The notes beneath the pieces are model-generated. The model had not been told where the DNA came from. It saw only the letters and a program-made list of their open reading frames with translations, and made no database searches. 28,567 nucleotides of DNA from Nemertoderma westbladi (Eukaryota; Xenacoelomorpha; Nemertodermatida; Nemertodermatidae). Of the stretch, positions 8,821-19,619 are shown piece by piece; within the stretch, counting starts at the first letter, position 1; each line of letters opens with the position of its first letter. A program made the position numbers and the translations under genes. The stretch lies in assembly GCA_032718475.1 (NCBI GenBank), contig JAUCBJ010000671.1, forward strand, positions 1-28,567, given 5' to 3'.

Positions 8821-10845
8821 ACTGCAAACATATACTCTCTATTGGTAAAGCAAACAGATACTCTCAAACACTAGACATTGGTACAGCAAACAGATACTCT
8901 CAAACACTATAGATATTGGTAAAGCAAACAGTTACTCTCAAACACTAGACATTGGTACAGCAAACAGATACTCTCAAACACTATAGATATTGGTAAAGCA
9001 AACAGATACTCTCAAACACTAGACATTGGTACATCAAACAGGTACTCACAAACACTAGACATTGGTACATCAAACAGTTTCTCTCAAACACTAGACATTG
9101 GTACAGCAAACAGATACTCTCAAACACTATAGATATTGGTAAAGCAAACAGATACTCTCAAACACTATAGATATTGGTAAAGCAAACAGATACTCTCAAA
9201 CACTATAGATATTGGTAAACCAAACAGATACTCTCAAACACTAGACATTGGTACAGCAAACAGATACTCTCAAACACTATAGATATTGGTAAAGCAAACA
9301 GATTCTCTCAAACACTATAGATATTGGTACAGCAAACAGATACTCTCAAACACTATAGATATTGGTAAAGCAAACAGATACTCTCAAACACTAGACATTG
9401 GTACAGCAAACATATACTCTCAAACACTATAGATATTGGTACATCAAACAGATACTCAGAAAAACTAGACATTGGTACAGCAAACAGACACTCACAAAAA
9501 CTACACATTGGTACAGCAAACAGACACTCACAAAAACTACACATTGGTACAGCAAACAGATACTCAGAAAAACTAGACATTGGTACAGCAAACAGATACT
9601 CTCAAACACTAGACATTGGTACAGCAAACAGATACTCTCAAACACTATAGATATTGGTAAAGCAAACAGATTCTCTCAAACACTATAGATATTGGTACAG
9701 CAAACAGATACTCTCAAACACTATAGATATTGGTAAAGCAAACAGATTCTCTCAAACACTATAGATATTGGTAAAGCAAACAGATTCTCTCAAACACTAT
9801 AGATATTGGTACAGCAAACAGATACTCTCAAACACTATAGATATTGGTAAAGCAAACAGATACTCTCAAACACTATAGATATTGGTAAAGCAAACAGATA
9901 CTCTCAAACACTAGACATTGGTACAGCAAACAGATACTCTCAAACACTATAGATATTGGTACAGCAAACAGATACTCTCAAACACTATAGATATTGGTAC
10001 AGCAAACAGATACTCTCAAACACTATAGATATTGGTACAGCAAACAGATACTCTCAAACACTAGACATTGGTACAGCAAACAGATACTCTCAAACACTAT
10101 AGATATTGGTACAGCAAACAGATACTCTCAAACACTATAGATATTGGTACAGCAAACAGATACTCTCAAACACTATAGATATTGGTACAGCAAACAGATA
10201 CTCTCAAACACTATAGATATTGGTAAAGCAAACAGATACTCTCAAACACTAGACATTGGTACAGCAAACAGATACTCTCAAACACTATAGATATTGGTAC
10301 AGCAAACAGATACTCTCAAACACTATAGATATTGGTAAAGCAAACAGATTCTCTCAAACACTATAGATATTGGTACAGCAAACAGATACTCTCAAACACT
10401 ATAGATATTGGTAAAGCAAACAGATTCTCTCAAACACTATAGATATTGGTAAAGCAAACAGATACTCTCAAACACTATAGATATTGGTAAAGCAAACAGA
10501 TTCTCTCAAACACTATAGATATTGGTACAGCAAACAGATACTCTCAAACACTATAGATATTGGTAAAGCAAACAGATACTCTCAAACACTAGACATTGGT
10601 ACAGCAAACATATACTCTCAAACACTATAGATATTGGTACATCAAACAGATACTCAGAAAAACTAGACATTGGTACAGCAAACAGACACTCACAAAAACT
10701 ACACATTGGTACAGCAAACAGACACTCACAAAAACTACACATTGGTACAGCAAACAGATACTCAGAAAAACTAGACATTGGTACAGCAAACAGATACTCT
10801 CAAACACTAGACATTGGTACAGCAAACAGATACTCTCAAACACTA
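8821..10845. repeat. 36/38-bp minisatellite, left block (about 55 units)
   Basis: Two interchangeable unit types: a 36-bp type with CACTAGACATTGG and a 38-bp type with CACTATAGATATTGG, both sharing GGTACAGCAAACAGATACTC. A third, 36-bp variant with ACTCACAAAAACTACACATTGG appears at about 9480-9560 and 10680-10760. The block from 9353 to 9645 recurs 1198 bp on at 10551-10843, showing higher-order duplication. The block stops exactly at the transposon insertion site (TA at 10844-10845). Open frames in it are by-products. Confidence 0.97.
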
Positions 10846-11077
10846 CACTGAAAAAAGTAACTACATCTCGTTTGAAAAAGTGCCACTATCAATTATTAGT
10901 GGCATTAATTAATTTTTAAAGTTGCGATTTTATTAAACTGCAATTTTTTTCGAAATATGAAATTATTTATTTTTCCAAATTACAAAAACCCATTTTGTTA
11001 AATTTAATTAAATGTACTTCAAGAATATACCAGGTTATGGAAATTACTAAATATATTAAAGTTCCACTTTTTTAAAT

Positions 11078-11240
11078 TTCTGTAAAAAGGTGCGCTTTTA
11101 AACAATTTATTGTTGTGTTGTAAAGTGCTACTTTAAAACAAAAAATTAAAACGTGTCCTTTTCTGTAAAAAGTTGCGATTTTAAACAATTTATTGTTATG
11201 TGTTGTAAAGTGCTACTTTAAAACAAAAATTTAAAAAGTA
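11078..11240. repeat. 83-bp tandem duplication in the left subterminal region
   Basis: TTCTGTAAAAAGGTGCG at 11078 recurs as TTCTGTAAAAAGTTGCG at 11161. Each copy has AAACAATTTATTGTT and GTAAAGTGCTACTTTAAAAC, the motif type also enriched at the other end of the transposon. Confidence 0.9.
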
Positions 11241-11331
11241 CCCTAATCAGCATACTAATACACACATACAAAAATATGTATGTTGTGCAATCTAAATTTT
11301 GGGTGCAGTATTGCAAGGGTGAGGGTGTTGT

Positions 11332-11349
11332 GGGGGGGGGGGGGGGGGG
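11332..11349. repeat. poly-G run (18 bases)
   Basis: A homopolymer of 18 G within the transposon, 350 bp before its gene remnant. Its length is prone to assembly error. Confidence 0.9.
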
Positions 11350-11683
11350 TGGTTGGTCACGTCGTATTCATGTATATTGGTAGGTAAAAGTAGGCCTATC
11401 ATATCTCCTGCATCCTATCCACAGCCTGATAGCTGCACAGCATGCAGTTCTCAGAGTACCGGTACTGCTGGACTGGAGTTTACTGATGAACAGCATAACT
11501 GCCAAGTGTGCTCCTGGTGTGCTGTGCTTTGCAGATTTGTGCTAGTGCGTGTAGTGCTAACTAAACTAATCTAACTGCCTTTCTTAAAAAAGTGTTAAAA
11601 CAGTAAAAAAAAACATTACCGGGACGCGGTACATACCTCCACCACTCCACCGGTACGGTAGCCTACATCAGTACCTACATACA

Positions 11684-13012
11684 ATGTCGCGGTGTTGCGG
11701 TAAAGGCGATAATCTAAGTGCAGAGTTTAGTTTCTGCCCACACTCTGGGGAGGAACAGAAAAAAAACACTGCTTGTCAAAGTTGCGGGAAACAGCTAGCA
11801 CAGTAGCAGCTAGATCCTGTATGGGTTAGTTGCCCATTTTGCCCAGTGCGTCCACATACCAACATGGGGATGGGTACTGGTACCGGTACATCTGGATGTG
11901 ATACCGGTGGTCCTACAGCTACCTGTACCGGCGGTGCTGCAAGTGCTAGTTGTCATCGAACACCACGATCTCAATTAGATACGAAAGTCGAAAATGGAAT
12001 CACGTATTATATTCCACCTCTACGCGAATCGTCTTCCGGAAATAAGCAACCGAGAGTCCCAGTAATTCAACTGGAAATAACCGCACAAGATGTAGCCAAG
12101 GATACTCATGGATTTCGTCGAGCCGTTCGTCAATTTCTATCTGACTTCGAAAGTCGGAATATTTGCGATATTTATCAAATGGCGGAATCAGTATGTTCTG
12201 TGTATCCGGAGATGCAGATTAAACACCACCGCCTTCACGATAAAACTGCATTTTTCCGTCATAAGTTATCCGTACACAAGGCGAACAAGTCTTACCGGCA
12301 CAGGGGTGCTGCAGCCGATAGGCCTAAGGATACCACCGTTGATCCATCCAAGGCCTACAACAAGGGCGATGACAATGTAAGTGTTACTACCGGTACCGAT
12401 ACTTCGGTAAAATCGACTGCTGTGGCGGATCAAGTGTTGAGTAAGGCTGCAACTAAGAGATTTACTGGGTGCAATGCAAACGAATGAAAGTGAACGTGTT
12501 GACGGCTAAGAAAAAATTTAAAAAACCAAGAAGGAAATAGGTTCTTGTAGACCTACAGGAGGATCTGCGGAGTTCAGATGATCCCGAATCGGATAATTCC
12601 GATTCAACAACCGCTTCCAGTTCGAGCCTCGAGTCAGTGTCTATTTCGGAGTCAGATTTAGGAGATACTGACAATGTTCCTGGAGGAGGAGGCGGCGCTC
12701 TCATTTGGGCGAGAATGAGAAAAAAGGATATACCCTGGCCTGGTAAGGTTTCTGTTGCACCAGATGGAACTGACCCTCCTCCGGAAAAAAATGGGGGGTT
12801 GTCTATGGGTATACTTTTTTGGGACGGGGAATGCTTGTTGGGTGAGGGAAGTCCAGGAAGAATATATATTCCCTTACAAAGAATTCCGCGCGGAATTTAG
12901 CTACCCTAAAGGCCAAGTGCCCCACTCATTCGCAGCCGCTCTAGAAAATATTGAGAAGGAGTACCTTAGTCGAGAGTACGGTACTGAGACTGTCAACGTA
13001 ACTGAGTCATAA
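11684..13012 (+). pseudogene. decayed zinc-ribbon/PWWP protein gene carried by the transposon
   Basis: ATG 11684 opens a zinc-ribbon-like stretch: MSRCCGKGD, FCPHSGEEQ (the usual second Cys of CPxCG reads Ser), ACQSCGK, then an in-frame TAG (11804) and SCPFCP. The same frame continues to 12487 through a Gly/Thr-rich linker into a well-formed, unrecognised domain (ITAQDVAKDTHGFRRAVRQF to DKTAFFRHKLSVHKANKSYR). It stops at TGA overlapping an ATG in another frame (12484-12487). That frame has one TAG (12538), an acidic Ser/Asp stretch, then a PWWP domain: GALIWARM, IPWPGKV. After a frame change near 12785-12815 the PWWP continues as VYFFGTGNACWV and a C-terminal helix (FAAALENIEKEY), ending TAA at 13012. 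PWWP domains read methylated histone H3 lysine 36 and DNA. Two stops and two frame changes imply an inactive copy of one original frame. Confidence 0.7.
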
Positions 13013-13800
13013 GTTGTAAATAGGACACTGAAATCGTTAGAACTGATACGGCAGAGAATAATAATTTAGTTATGTTATGGCGAATGGCGTTTTGTCAGTT
13101 ACAAACTAATGAACTGAATTTTGTTGCAAATATGGATAGTTTAGGCTGAACTGTGGTGTTTTATTTTGTGTAGAATGTAGATTGGTCATGCTTGGTCATG
13201 ACATTGTTCATGTTATCTTCATATAGATGGAAGATAGGTGCACAGTAGCAGGATTGCATCTGTGCGTTAAGAACTAAACTGAACTTATTATATTTTAGGC
13301 ATTTTATTATATCGATTACATGGATTAGTTATTTTGTTTTTATATTGCCTTATTATTGTAGTACTGTCAACTAACATGTACGACATTGTAATATTCTGTA
13401 TGCAGGCGGTATGGCCTTACTGACCAGTCCAGTATAGGCCAGTCCGTGCATGTAATATATTTGTCGTACATGTTCGTTGCGTTATACGTTATATGTCATG
13501 TGTTATACCAGTATATATAACTATCTGTTTATGATGTAACCGAAGCAGCGGCTGGCATAGCAACTGTAAAACTGTTCTGTGTTAAGTATTTGATCAATCT
13601 CGTGTATATTAATAGCGATAATTATAATAATTGATTCTCGTGTTGTTTATTATTCTTTATTAAACTTTTATGGGGATAAACTTTGGGGTCAATATTCATC
13701 ATACCTTAAAAATATGACTTCATTTAATTTAAAGAAATTTACACTCATTATTAAAAATAATATAAGTTCCCCTTAGATAAGCAAACCAAACTAGTTCTTC
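13013..13800. other. transposon interior downstream of the PWWP gene remnant
   Basis: No further coding frame. The sequence resembles an untranslated region, with TATTCTTTATTAAACTTTT near 13655, but lacks a clear AATAAA signal. Confidence 0.4.
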
Positions 13801-13809
13801 TTTACAGTG

Positions 13810-14190
13810 AAAAGTACCTCTTTTTCACATACTAAGTAATATAAATTGATCTTAAATATTGCGGGGAGTGGTATTTTTAAATAGAAAGAAGCACTTTAAT
13901 TGGCAATCAAGTACCACTTTATATTTTAATAAGTGCTGCTTAATCTAAAAAGTGCATGTTTTAAATGATTAATCGTACAAATAAAGTACCTATTACAAAT
14001 AAAAGTACCTCTTTTTCACATAATAAGAAATATAAATGCATCTTAAATATACGGGGAGTGGCATTTTTAAATAGAAAGTAGCACTTTAATTGGAAATAAA
14101 GTACCACTTTATATTTTAATAAGTGCTGCTTAATCTAAAAAGTGCATGTTTTAAATGATTATCCCACAAGTAAAGTACATATTACATAGA
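13810..14190. repeat. 191-bp tandem duplication in the right subterminal region
   Basis: AAAAGTACCTCTTTTTCACA at 13810 recurs at 14001, with the rest of the unit (GGGGAGTGG, AAGTACCACTTTATATTTTA, AAGTGCTGCTTAATC) following in the same order. A third, more decayed copy can be traced to about 14290. The motif AAAGTRC/GYACTTT is present many times. Confidence 0.9.
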
Positions 14191-14503
14191 AAAAGATGAG
14201 CTTTTTTCCTACTAATGAATATAAAAACGTAAATAATATTCAGAAAAGTGTCGTTTTGTAAACAGAAAATCAGTACTAACATTATCAAAAAAGTACCACT
14301 TTTTAGAGTAATTAAAAGTGATCTTTTCTGCTCCTTGAAAAAGTGCCATTTTTATATTGTAATAAAAAGTGACTCTTTTTGCTACTTGAAAAAGTGCCGG
14401 TTTTTCAAAAAAGCGTATCTCGTTTGAGTACTCAAAACCAGATGCACTTTTTTGGAAAATCGGCACTTTTTTATGAAAAAAGTACAACTTCGTTTTTTCA
14501 GTG

Positions 14504-16525
14504 TAGACATTGGTACAGCAAACAGATACTCTCAAACACTAGACATTGGTACAGCAAACAGATACTCTCAAACACTATAGACATTGGTACAGCAAACAGA
14601 TACTCTCAAACACTATAGATATTGGTAAAGCAAACAGATACTCTCAAACACTATAGATATTGGTAAACCAAACAGATACTCTCAAACACTATAGACATTG
14701 GTAAAGCAAACAGATACTCTCAAACACTAGACATTGGTACAGCAAACAGATACTCTCAAACACTATAGATATTGGTAAAGCAAACAGATACTCTCAAACA
14801 CTAGACATTGGTACAGCAAACAGATACTCTCAAACACTATAGACATTGGTACAGCAAACAGATACTCTCAAACACTATAGATATTGGTAAAGCAAACAGA
14901 TACTCTCAAACACTAGACATTGGTACAGCAAACAGATACTCTAAAACACTAGACATTGGTACAGCAAACAGATACTCTCAAACACTAGACATTGGTACAG
15001 CAAACAGATACTCTCAAACACTATAGATATTGGTAAAGCAAACAGATTCTCTCAAACACTATAGACATTGGTACAGCAAACAGATACTCTCAAACACTAT
15101 AGATATTGGTAAAGCAAACAGATACTCTCAAACACTATAGACATTGGTACAGCAAACAGATACTCTCAAACACTATAGATATTGGTACATCAAACAGATA
15201 CTCTCAAACACTAGACATTGGTACAGCAAACAGATACTCTCAAACACTATAGATATTGGTAAAGCAAACAGATACTCTCAAACACTAGACATTGGTACAG
15301 CAAACAGATACTCTCAAACACTAGACATTGGTACAGCAAACAGATACTCTCAAACACTATAGATATTGGTAAAGCAAACAGATACTCTCAAACACTAGAC
15401 ATTGGTACAGCAAACAGATACTCTAAAACACTAGACATTGGTACAGCAAACAGATACTCTCAAACACTAGACATTGGTACAGCAAACAGATACTCTCAAA
15501 CACTATAGATATTGGTAAAGCAAACAGATACTCTCAAACACTATAGATATTGGTAAACCAAACAGATACTCTCAAACACTTAGACATTGGTACAGCAAAC
15601 AGATACTCTAAAACACTAGACATTGGTACAGCAAACAGATACTCTCAAACACTAGACATTGGTACAGCAAACAGATACTCTCAAACACTAGACATTGGTA
15701 CAGCAAACAGATACTCTCAAACACTAGACATTGGTACAGCAAACAGATACTCTCAAACACTATAGATATTGGTACAGCAAACAGATACTCTCAAACACTA
15801 TAGATATTGGTAAAGCAAACAGATACTCTCAAACACTATAGATATTGGTAAAGCAAACAGATACTCTCAAACACTAGACATTGGTACAGCAAACAGATAC
15901 TCTCAAACACTATAGATATTGGTACAGCAAACAGATACTCTCAAACACTATAGATATTGGTAAAGCAAACAGATACTCTCAAACACTAGACATTGGTACA
16001 GCAAACATATACTCTCAAACACTATATAGATATGGTAAAGCAAACAGATTCTCTCAAACACTAGACATTGGTACAGCAAACATATACTCTCAAACACTAT
16101 AGATATTGGTACATCAAACAGATACTCAGAAAAACTAGACATTGGTACAGCAAACAGACACTCACAAAAACTACACATTGGTACAGCAAACAGACACTCA
16201 CAAAAACTACACATTGGTACAGCAAACAGATACTCAGAAAAACTAGACATTGGTACAGCAAACAGATACTCAGAAAAACTAGACATTGGTACAGCAAACA
16301 GACACTCACAAAAACTACACATTGGTACAGCAAACAGATACTCAGAAAAACTAGACATTGGTACAGCAAACAGACACTCACAAAAACTACACATTGGTAC
16401 AGCAAACAGACACTCACAAAAACTACACATTGGTGCAGCAAACAGACACTCACAAAAACTACACATTGGTACAGCAAACAGACACTCACAAAAACTACAC
16501 ATTGGTACAGCAAACAGATACTCAC
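14504..16525. repeat. 36/38-bp minisatellite, right block (about 55 units) abutting a splice donor
   Basis: It continues the left block directly after the transposon. Units nearest exon 7 (16120-16510) are mostly the ACTCACAAAAACTACAC variant, which on the gene strand reads TTTTTGTGAGTGTCTGTTTG. The last unit merges with the real donor TTCAT/GTGAGTATCTGTTTG. Seven such decoy GTGAGT sites lie within 400 bp of the true one. The most distant units have GAGAGT instead. Confidence 0.97.
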
Positions 16526-16701
16526 ATGAACTACGGACAGCGGTACAGCGTATCGATCGTCGATAGACCGTTGATGCGACTCGGGAATCAGTTCATTACC
16601 GTTATCTACTCTAGTAGTCCCTGTGGACTCGAAAGGTTTTACGTGAGCTAACAACTTGCTCCCCTTAGATCGGGCGCTCCAAACTTCCTCTCTGTTTGAT
16701 T
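16526..16701 (-). CDS. coiled-coil protein exon 7
   Basis: 176-bp exon, acceptor TACTCTTTCAG, donor GTGAGT. The first two bases AA complete the Glu codon begun in exon 6. It encodes SNREEVWSARSKGSKLLAHV, continuing to DDRYAVPLSVVH (residues about 535-593), a polar linker without coiled coil. Its final 24 bases are the template-like sequence from which the minisatellite of intron 7 seems to have grown. If the intron were retained, the frame would stay open into the array for about 143 codons. Confidence 0.85.
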
Positions 16702-17275
16702 CTGAAAGAGTATAAAGTATATAGGAGAACAGTGTCGGATGAGTAAACATTTATTGTGAGGGATAATCAAAATAATACTATTTAGAGAGAAGCTTATTTA
16801 GGTAGTCGAGAGACGAGACCCTAATAAAGAAATTAATTTTTAGTTGTTTTCCCCGCTAACTCAATACCGTTGACTTCATGTTCTCTTAGGGGCTCTGTAT
16901 TTTGGAGCCAAAACATGCTATCATGGTAAATATCAACAATGTGTTTATGTTATCATCGAACATTCCAAAAATAATCAAAGATATGGAATATATACTTTAT
17001 AATATGATATTATTGTCAAGATTGTTTTATGTAAAAAATTTGTACATAAAACAATCATTTGTAAGGCAATGAATAAAAAAGTTCATGTGATGTTTTTGGC
17101 CTATAACATGCGGAAATGTAACACCCCAAAATTAAACACTAATAATCTATGTTTAATTAGGAAGTAATAAATTTGTACATATTTACAAAAAATACATTAT
17201 ATAATACATAATTATTATATATATTGATAGTGTATGTACCGTGGTGTAGTTAGTATCAGTGACGTCACTACATAC
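16702..17275 (-). other. intron 6 of the coiled-coil gene
   Basis: 574 bp, AT-rich; no repeat array, gene or mobile element recognised. Confidence 0.6.
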
Positions 17276-18153
17276 CTTTAACGAGCTCCTGGGATTTCAA
17301 TCTTTCTATATCCATGTTGCTTCTCTTTAGTTTGGCTGCCAAATCTTCATTGACGAGATTCACTTCATCCAGTCGTTGTTTCAACAGATCCCTTTCGGAT
17401 TCGGCAGCGGTCGCCACTTTCCTTAGAGCCGTCGACTCCTCACAAGCGGCCGTTATCTGTTGTCGCATAGGCTCGATCATTCTAGAACGTTCCCGCAACC
17501 AATCCTGCTCCTTAGCGGCGAACTGAAGTTTCTCTTCGCGCAGGACTTTGAGATCAAACCCTTGAGCCTCGACTTTGAGACGGAGTTTCCTCGTTTCCTC
17601 TTGTAATCCGACGAGCAATTCCGCGGACTCGTTCACCGGAACCGGGGGTGGGCTCCCGACGAAGTCGACGACGCTCGGAGTGCTGCCGGAGGAGGCCGAT
17701 CGAACGATCCTCTCTAACTCCGCCGACAACTCACTGATTCTCTTCTCCAATTCTCCGACTAATCGGTCCGATTCGAGTTTAACCGATTTCATCGCGGCTT
17801 TTAAATCCTCGTTTTCGTCGATTAGCGAGGACATCTGCAACGAGAGCTGCAGAGTGTCATCCATACCTCCAACAGACGACAATCGCACCGATTTCGATTT
17901 CAGTCCCTCCACCGATTCCTCCAAATCCGCTATCACCTTCCTCATATTTTCGCATTCCCTTTCGGATTCATCCAAGCTCGATTGTTTTCGGTTGCTAAGT
18001 AACGTATGCTCTCGGACCTGGTGTTGAAGACGCGCGTTTTCTCGATGTACAGAACTCCATTGTTCTCGTGAAGGTGGGTATAACTGCGTGGGTGTGTCCT
18101 CTAACAAACCCAGCCCAGTCTGGTTTGGATAGACCTCATCTTCCGCTGATGTT
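17276..18153 (-). CDS. coiled-coil protein exon 6 (main coiled-coil exon)
   Basis: 878 bp, the largest exon, about 293 residues (242-535). Acceptor TTTAATTCTAG, donor GTATGT. One leading base completes Arg from exon 5; one trailing G starts the Glu codon of exon 7. Order: a polar start (TSAEDEVYPNQTGLG), coiled coil from REQWSSVHRENARLQHQ to LEESVEGLKSKS, a second coiled coil from LQMSSLIDENEDLKAAMKS to ELSAELERIV, a proline-bearing break (VDFVGSPPPVPV), then a third coiled coil to RSNMDIERLKSQELVK. Such segmentation is typical of elongated cytoskeletal scaffolds. The plus-strand frames here are shadows. Confidence 0.95.
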
Positions 18154-19087
18154 CTAGAATTAAACAATTATAAGCAGTTAAAACTTAAATAAAATTATAC
18201 CAATACCAATTTACCAATACGAAGTACATTTACATACTACAGTAACCAATTCAGTAACCAATACAGTAACCAATATAATGTATTCGAAAATATGTGCATT
18301 ACACTCTGAAGCTGAACCCATACCATTGACGACTAGGAACGTAAAATAAACATTTTTTCATACAATTGAAGGCCAAACATATACGTCACTGAACACACTC
18401 ACTTAAATTTGAAACACATGTGATACACATGGTAGTTTAGTTTTAATTTTGGATATCTTTATTAATATCATTAAACACAATTATCATGAATGCGTTATAC
18501 ATTAAAAACACACTTGGACATCCCCCCCCCCCTTCCCCATCCTGTTGTTACTCAATGCCGGTTGAGTTTGTAACCTAACATACCTGTAGCGTCTCCTCTG
18601 GTAGAATAAACCCTTGTAACAACACAATGACATATTAATAATATTTTCAAATATAATGGAAAGATGGTTTGAGGCAACTGGTTGGTTGTTATCTAAACAC
18701 TCATGTAAAACAATAATTTTATTTCACAAAATATCCTGATTTATTTATAACTTTTTATATAAGGTTTTGGGAATAATCATTAGACTTTTTCCTCCAACCA
18801 ACTTTTTTTCCTAAAAATAGTGGATTGTTACCTTGAAATTAGTATTTATTTTCTTAATGACGACTGTACGACGAAATTAATTTCTTGTTATTTTTTTTAC
18901 ATTTTGACTTTGACTCGGTAGTGTGACCGCGGCCTAACTGGTGCAATATCGACGGAGACACTTTTTTCAAACGCTTATAGCTAAAGAATGAAGACGCAAA
19001 TATAAATTCTGGCTCACCCAGTATGGGGAGGGGAGGGCAGATAAGGAGGGAGATGAACCAATCTCTATTTCGGGTGTAAACGTTACG

Positions 19088-19294
19088 CCAACAGCCGACA
19101 ACCAACAGCAGACAACCGACAGAAGACAACCGACAGAAGAAAACCGATAGCAGACAACCGACTGCAGACAACCGACAGCAGACACCAGACAGCAGACAAC
19201 CAACAGCAGACAACCGACAGCAGACAATCGACAACAGACAACCGACAGAGAGACAACCAACAGCAGACAACCGACAGCAGACAACCGATAGCAG
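19088..19294. repeat. 14-bp minisatellite (AGACAACCGACAGC), about 15 copies
   Basis: Imperfect head-to-tail copies of AGACAACCGACAGC within intron 5. The overlapping minus-strand frames (18854-19348 and 18967-19299), rich in CCRLSAVGCLLS-type repeats, are products of this array and not genes. Confidence 0.95.
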
Positions 19295-19619
19295 TTCATT
19301 CGTTATGGTTAGATAAATTATATGGGCCATGGGGCCACAATTGTTCAAGATTATATTTTATACAGCACAATAGTTCAGTAGAAACCTGTAAGCCTACAAT
19401 ATATTAAAATAATCGATTTGATTTTTGTTTTAAAAAGGGATAAGGTAATATTAGTCATTCCAGCTGCCAGCAGTGAGGTTTTATTGTCGTGTCGGCCTAC
19501 CGTAGTTAAAGACAGAAACTCAAAAGACTTTATTTAGTCTGTGGGTTTCATGCATGAAACCAAACTATTTTTGACATCAGAAATTTTCAAAAAACAAGCA
19601 ATTGGGCTCTTTTTGGTGA

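Larger units (their letters stand above)
10846..14503. mobile_element. 3658-bp DNA transposon inserted in the minisatellite, TA target duplication
   Basis: Left end CACTGAAAAAAGTAACTACA, right end CGTTTTTTCAGTG; the outermost 11 bases are perfect inverted repeats. Flanking array sequence CACTA before and TAGACATTGG after restores a normal unit CACTAGACATTGG if one TA is removed, so TA was duplicated. Both ends are filled with AAAGTGC/GTACC-type motifs: an 83-bp duplication at 11078-11240 and a 191-bp duplication at 13810-14190. TA duplication suggests a Tc1/mariner-like or related DDE mechanism, but no transposase is seen, so it is probably non-autonomous. Inside is a decayed intronless gene (11684-13012). 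Confidence 0.85.
8777..16525 (-). other. intron 7: almost wholly minisatellite plus inserted transposon
   Basis: The 7.75-kb intron runs from donor GTGAGTATC (16525) to acceptor AACGTTTAG (8777). Only about 45 bp next to the acceptor is unique sequence; the remainder is the 36/38-bp array and the 3658-bp transposon at 10846-14503. No other intron in this gene exceeds 2.3 kb. Confidence 0.8.

Noticed and set aside
12108-12380. 90-codon frame overlapping the transposon gene
   Set aside because: Shadow in another frame of the unrecognised middle domain, which has the better protein composition.
8821-16525. CRISPR-like array
   Set aside because: Units are contiguous copies without unique spacers and the sequence is clearly animal.
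15948-16529. Long open frames on both strands in the 36/38-bp array
   Set aside because: 36-bp units are multiples of 3 and lack stops by chance; both strands are open alike, which argues against coding.
18854-19348. 164-codon minus-strand frame rich in CRLSAVGCLL
   Set aside because: Most of it is the 14-bp minisatellite read in different frames; the ends show no domain.
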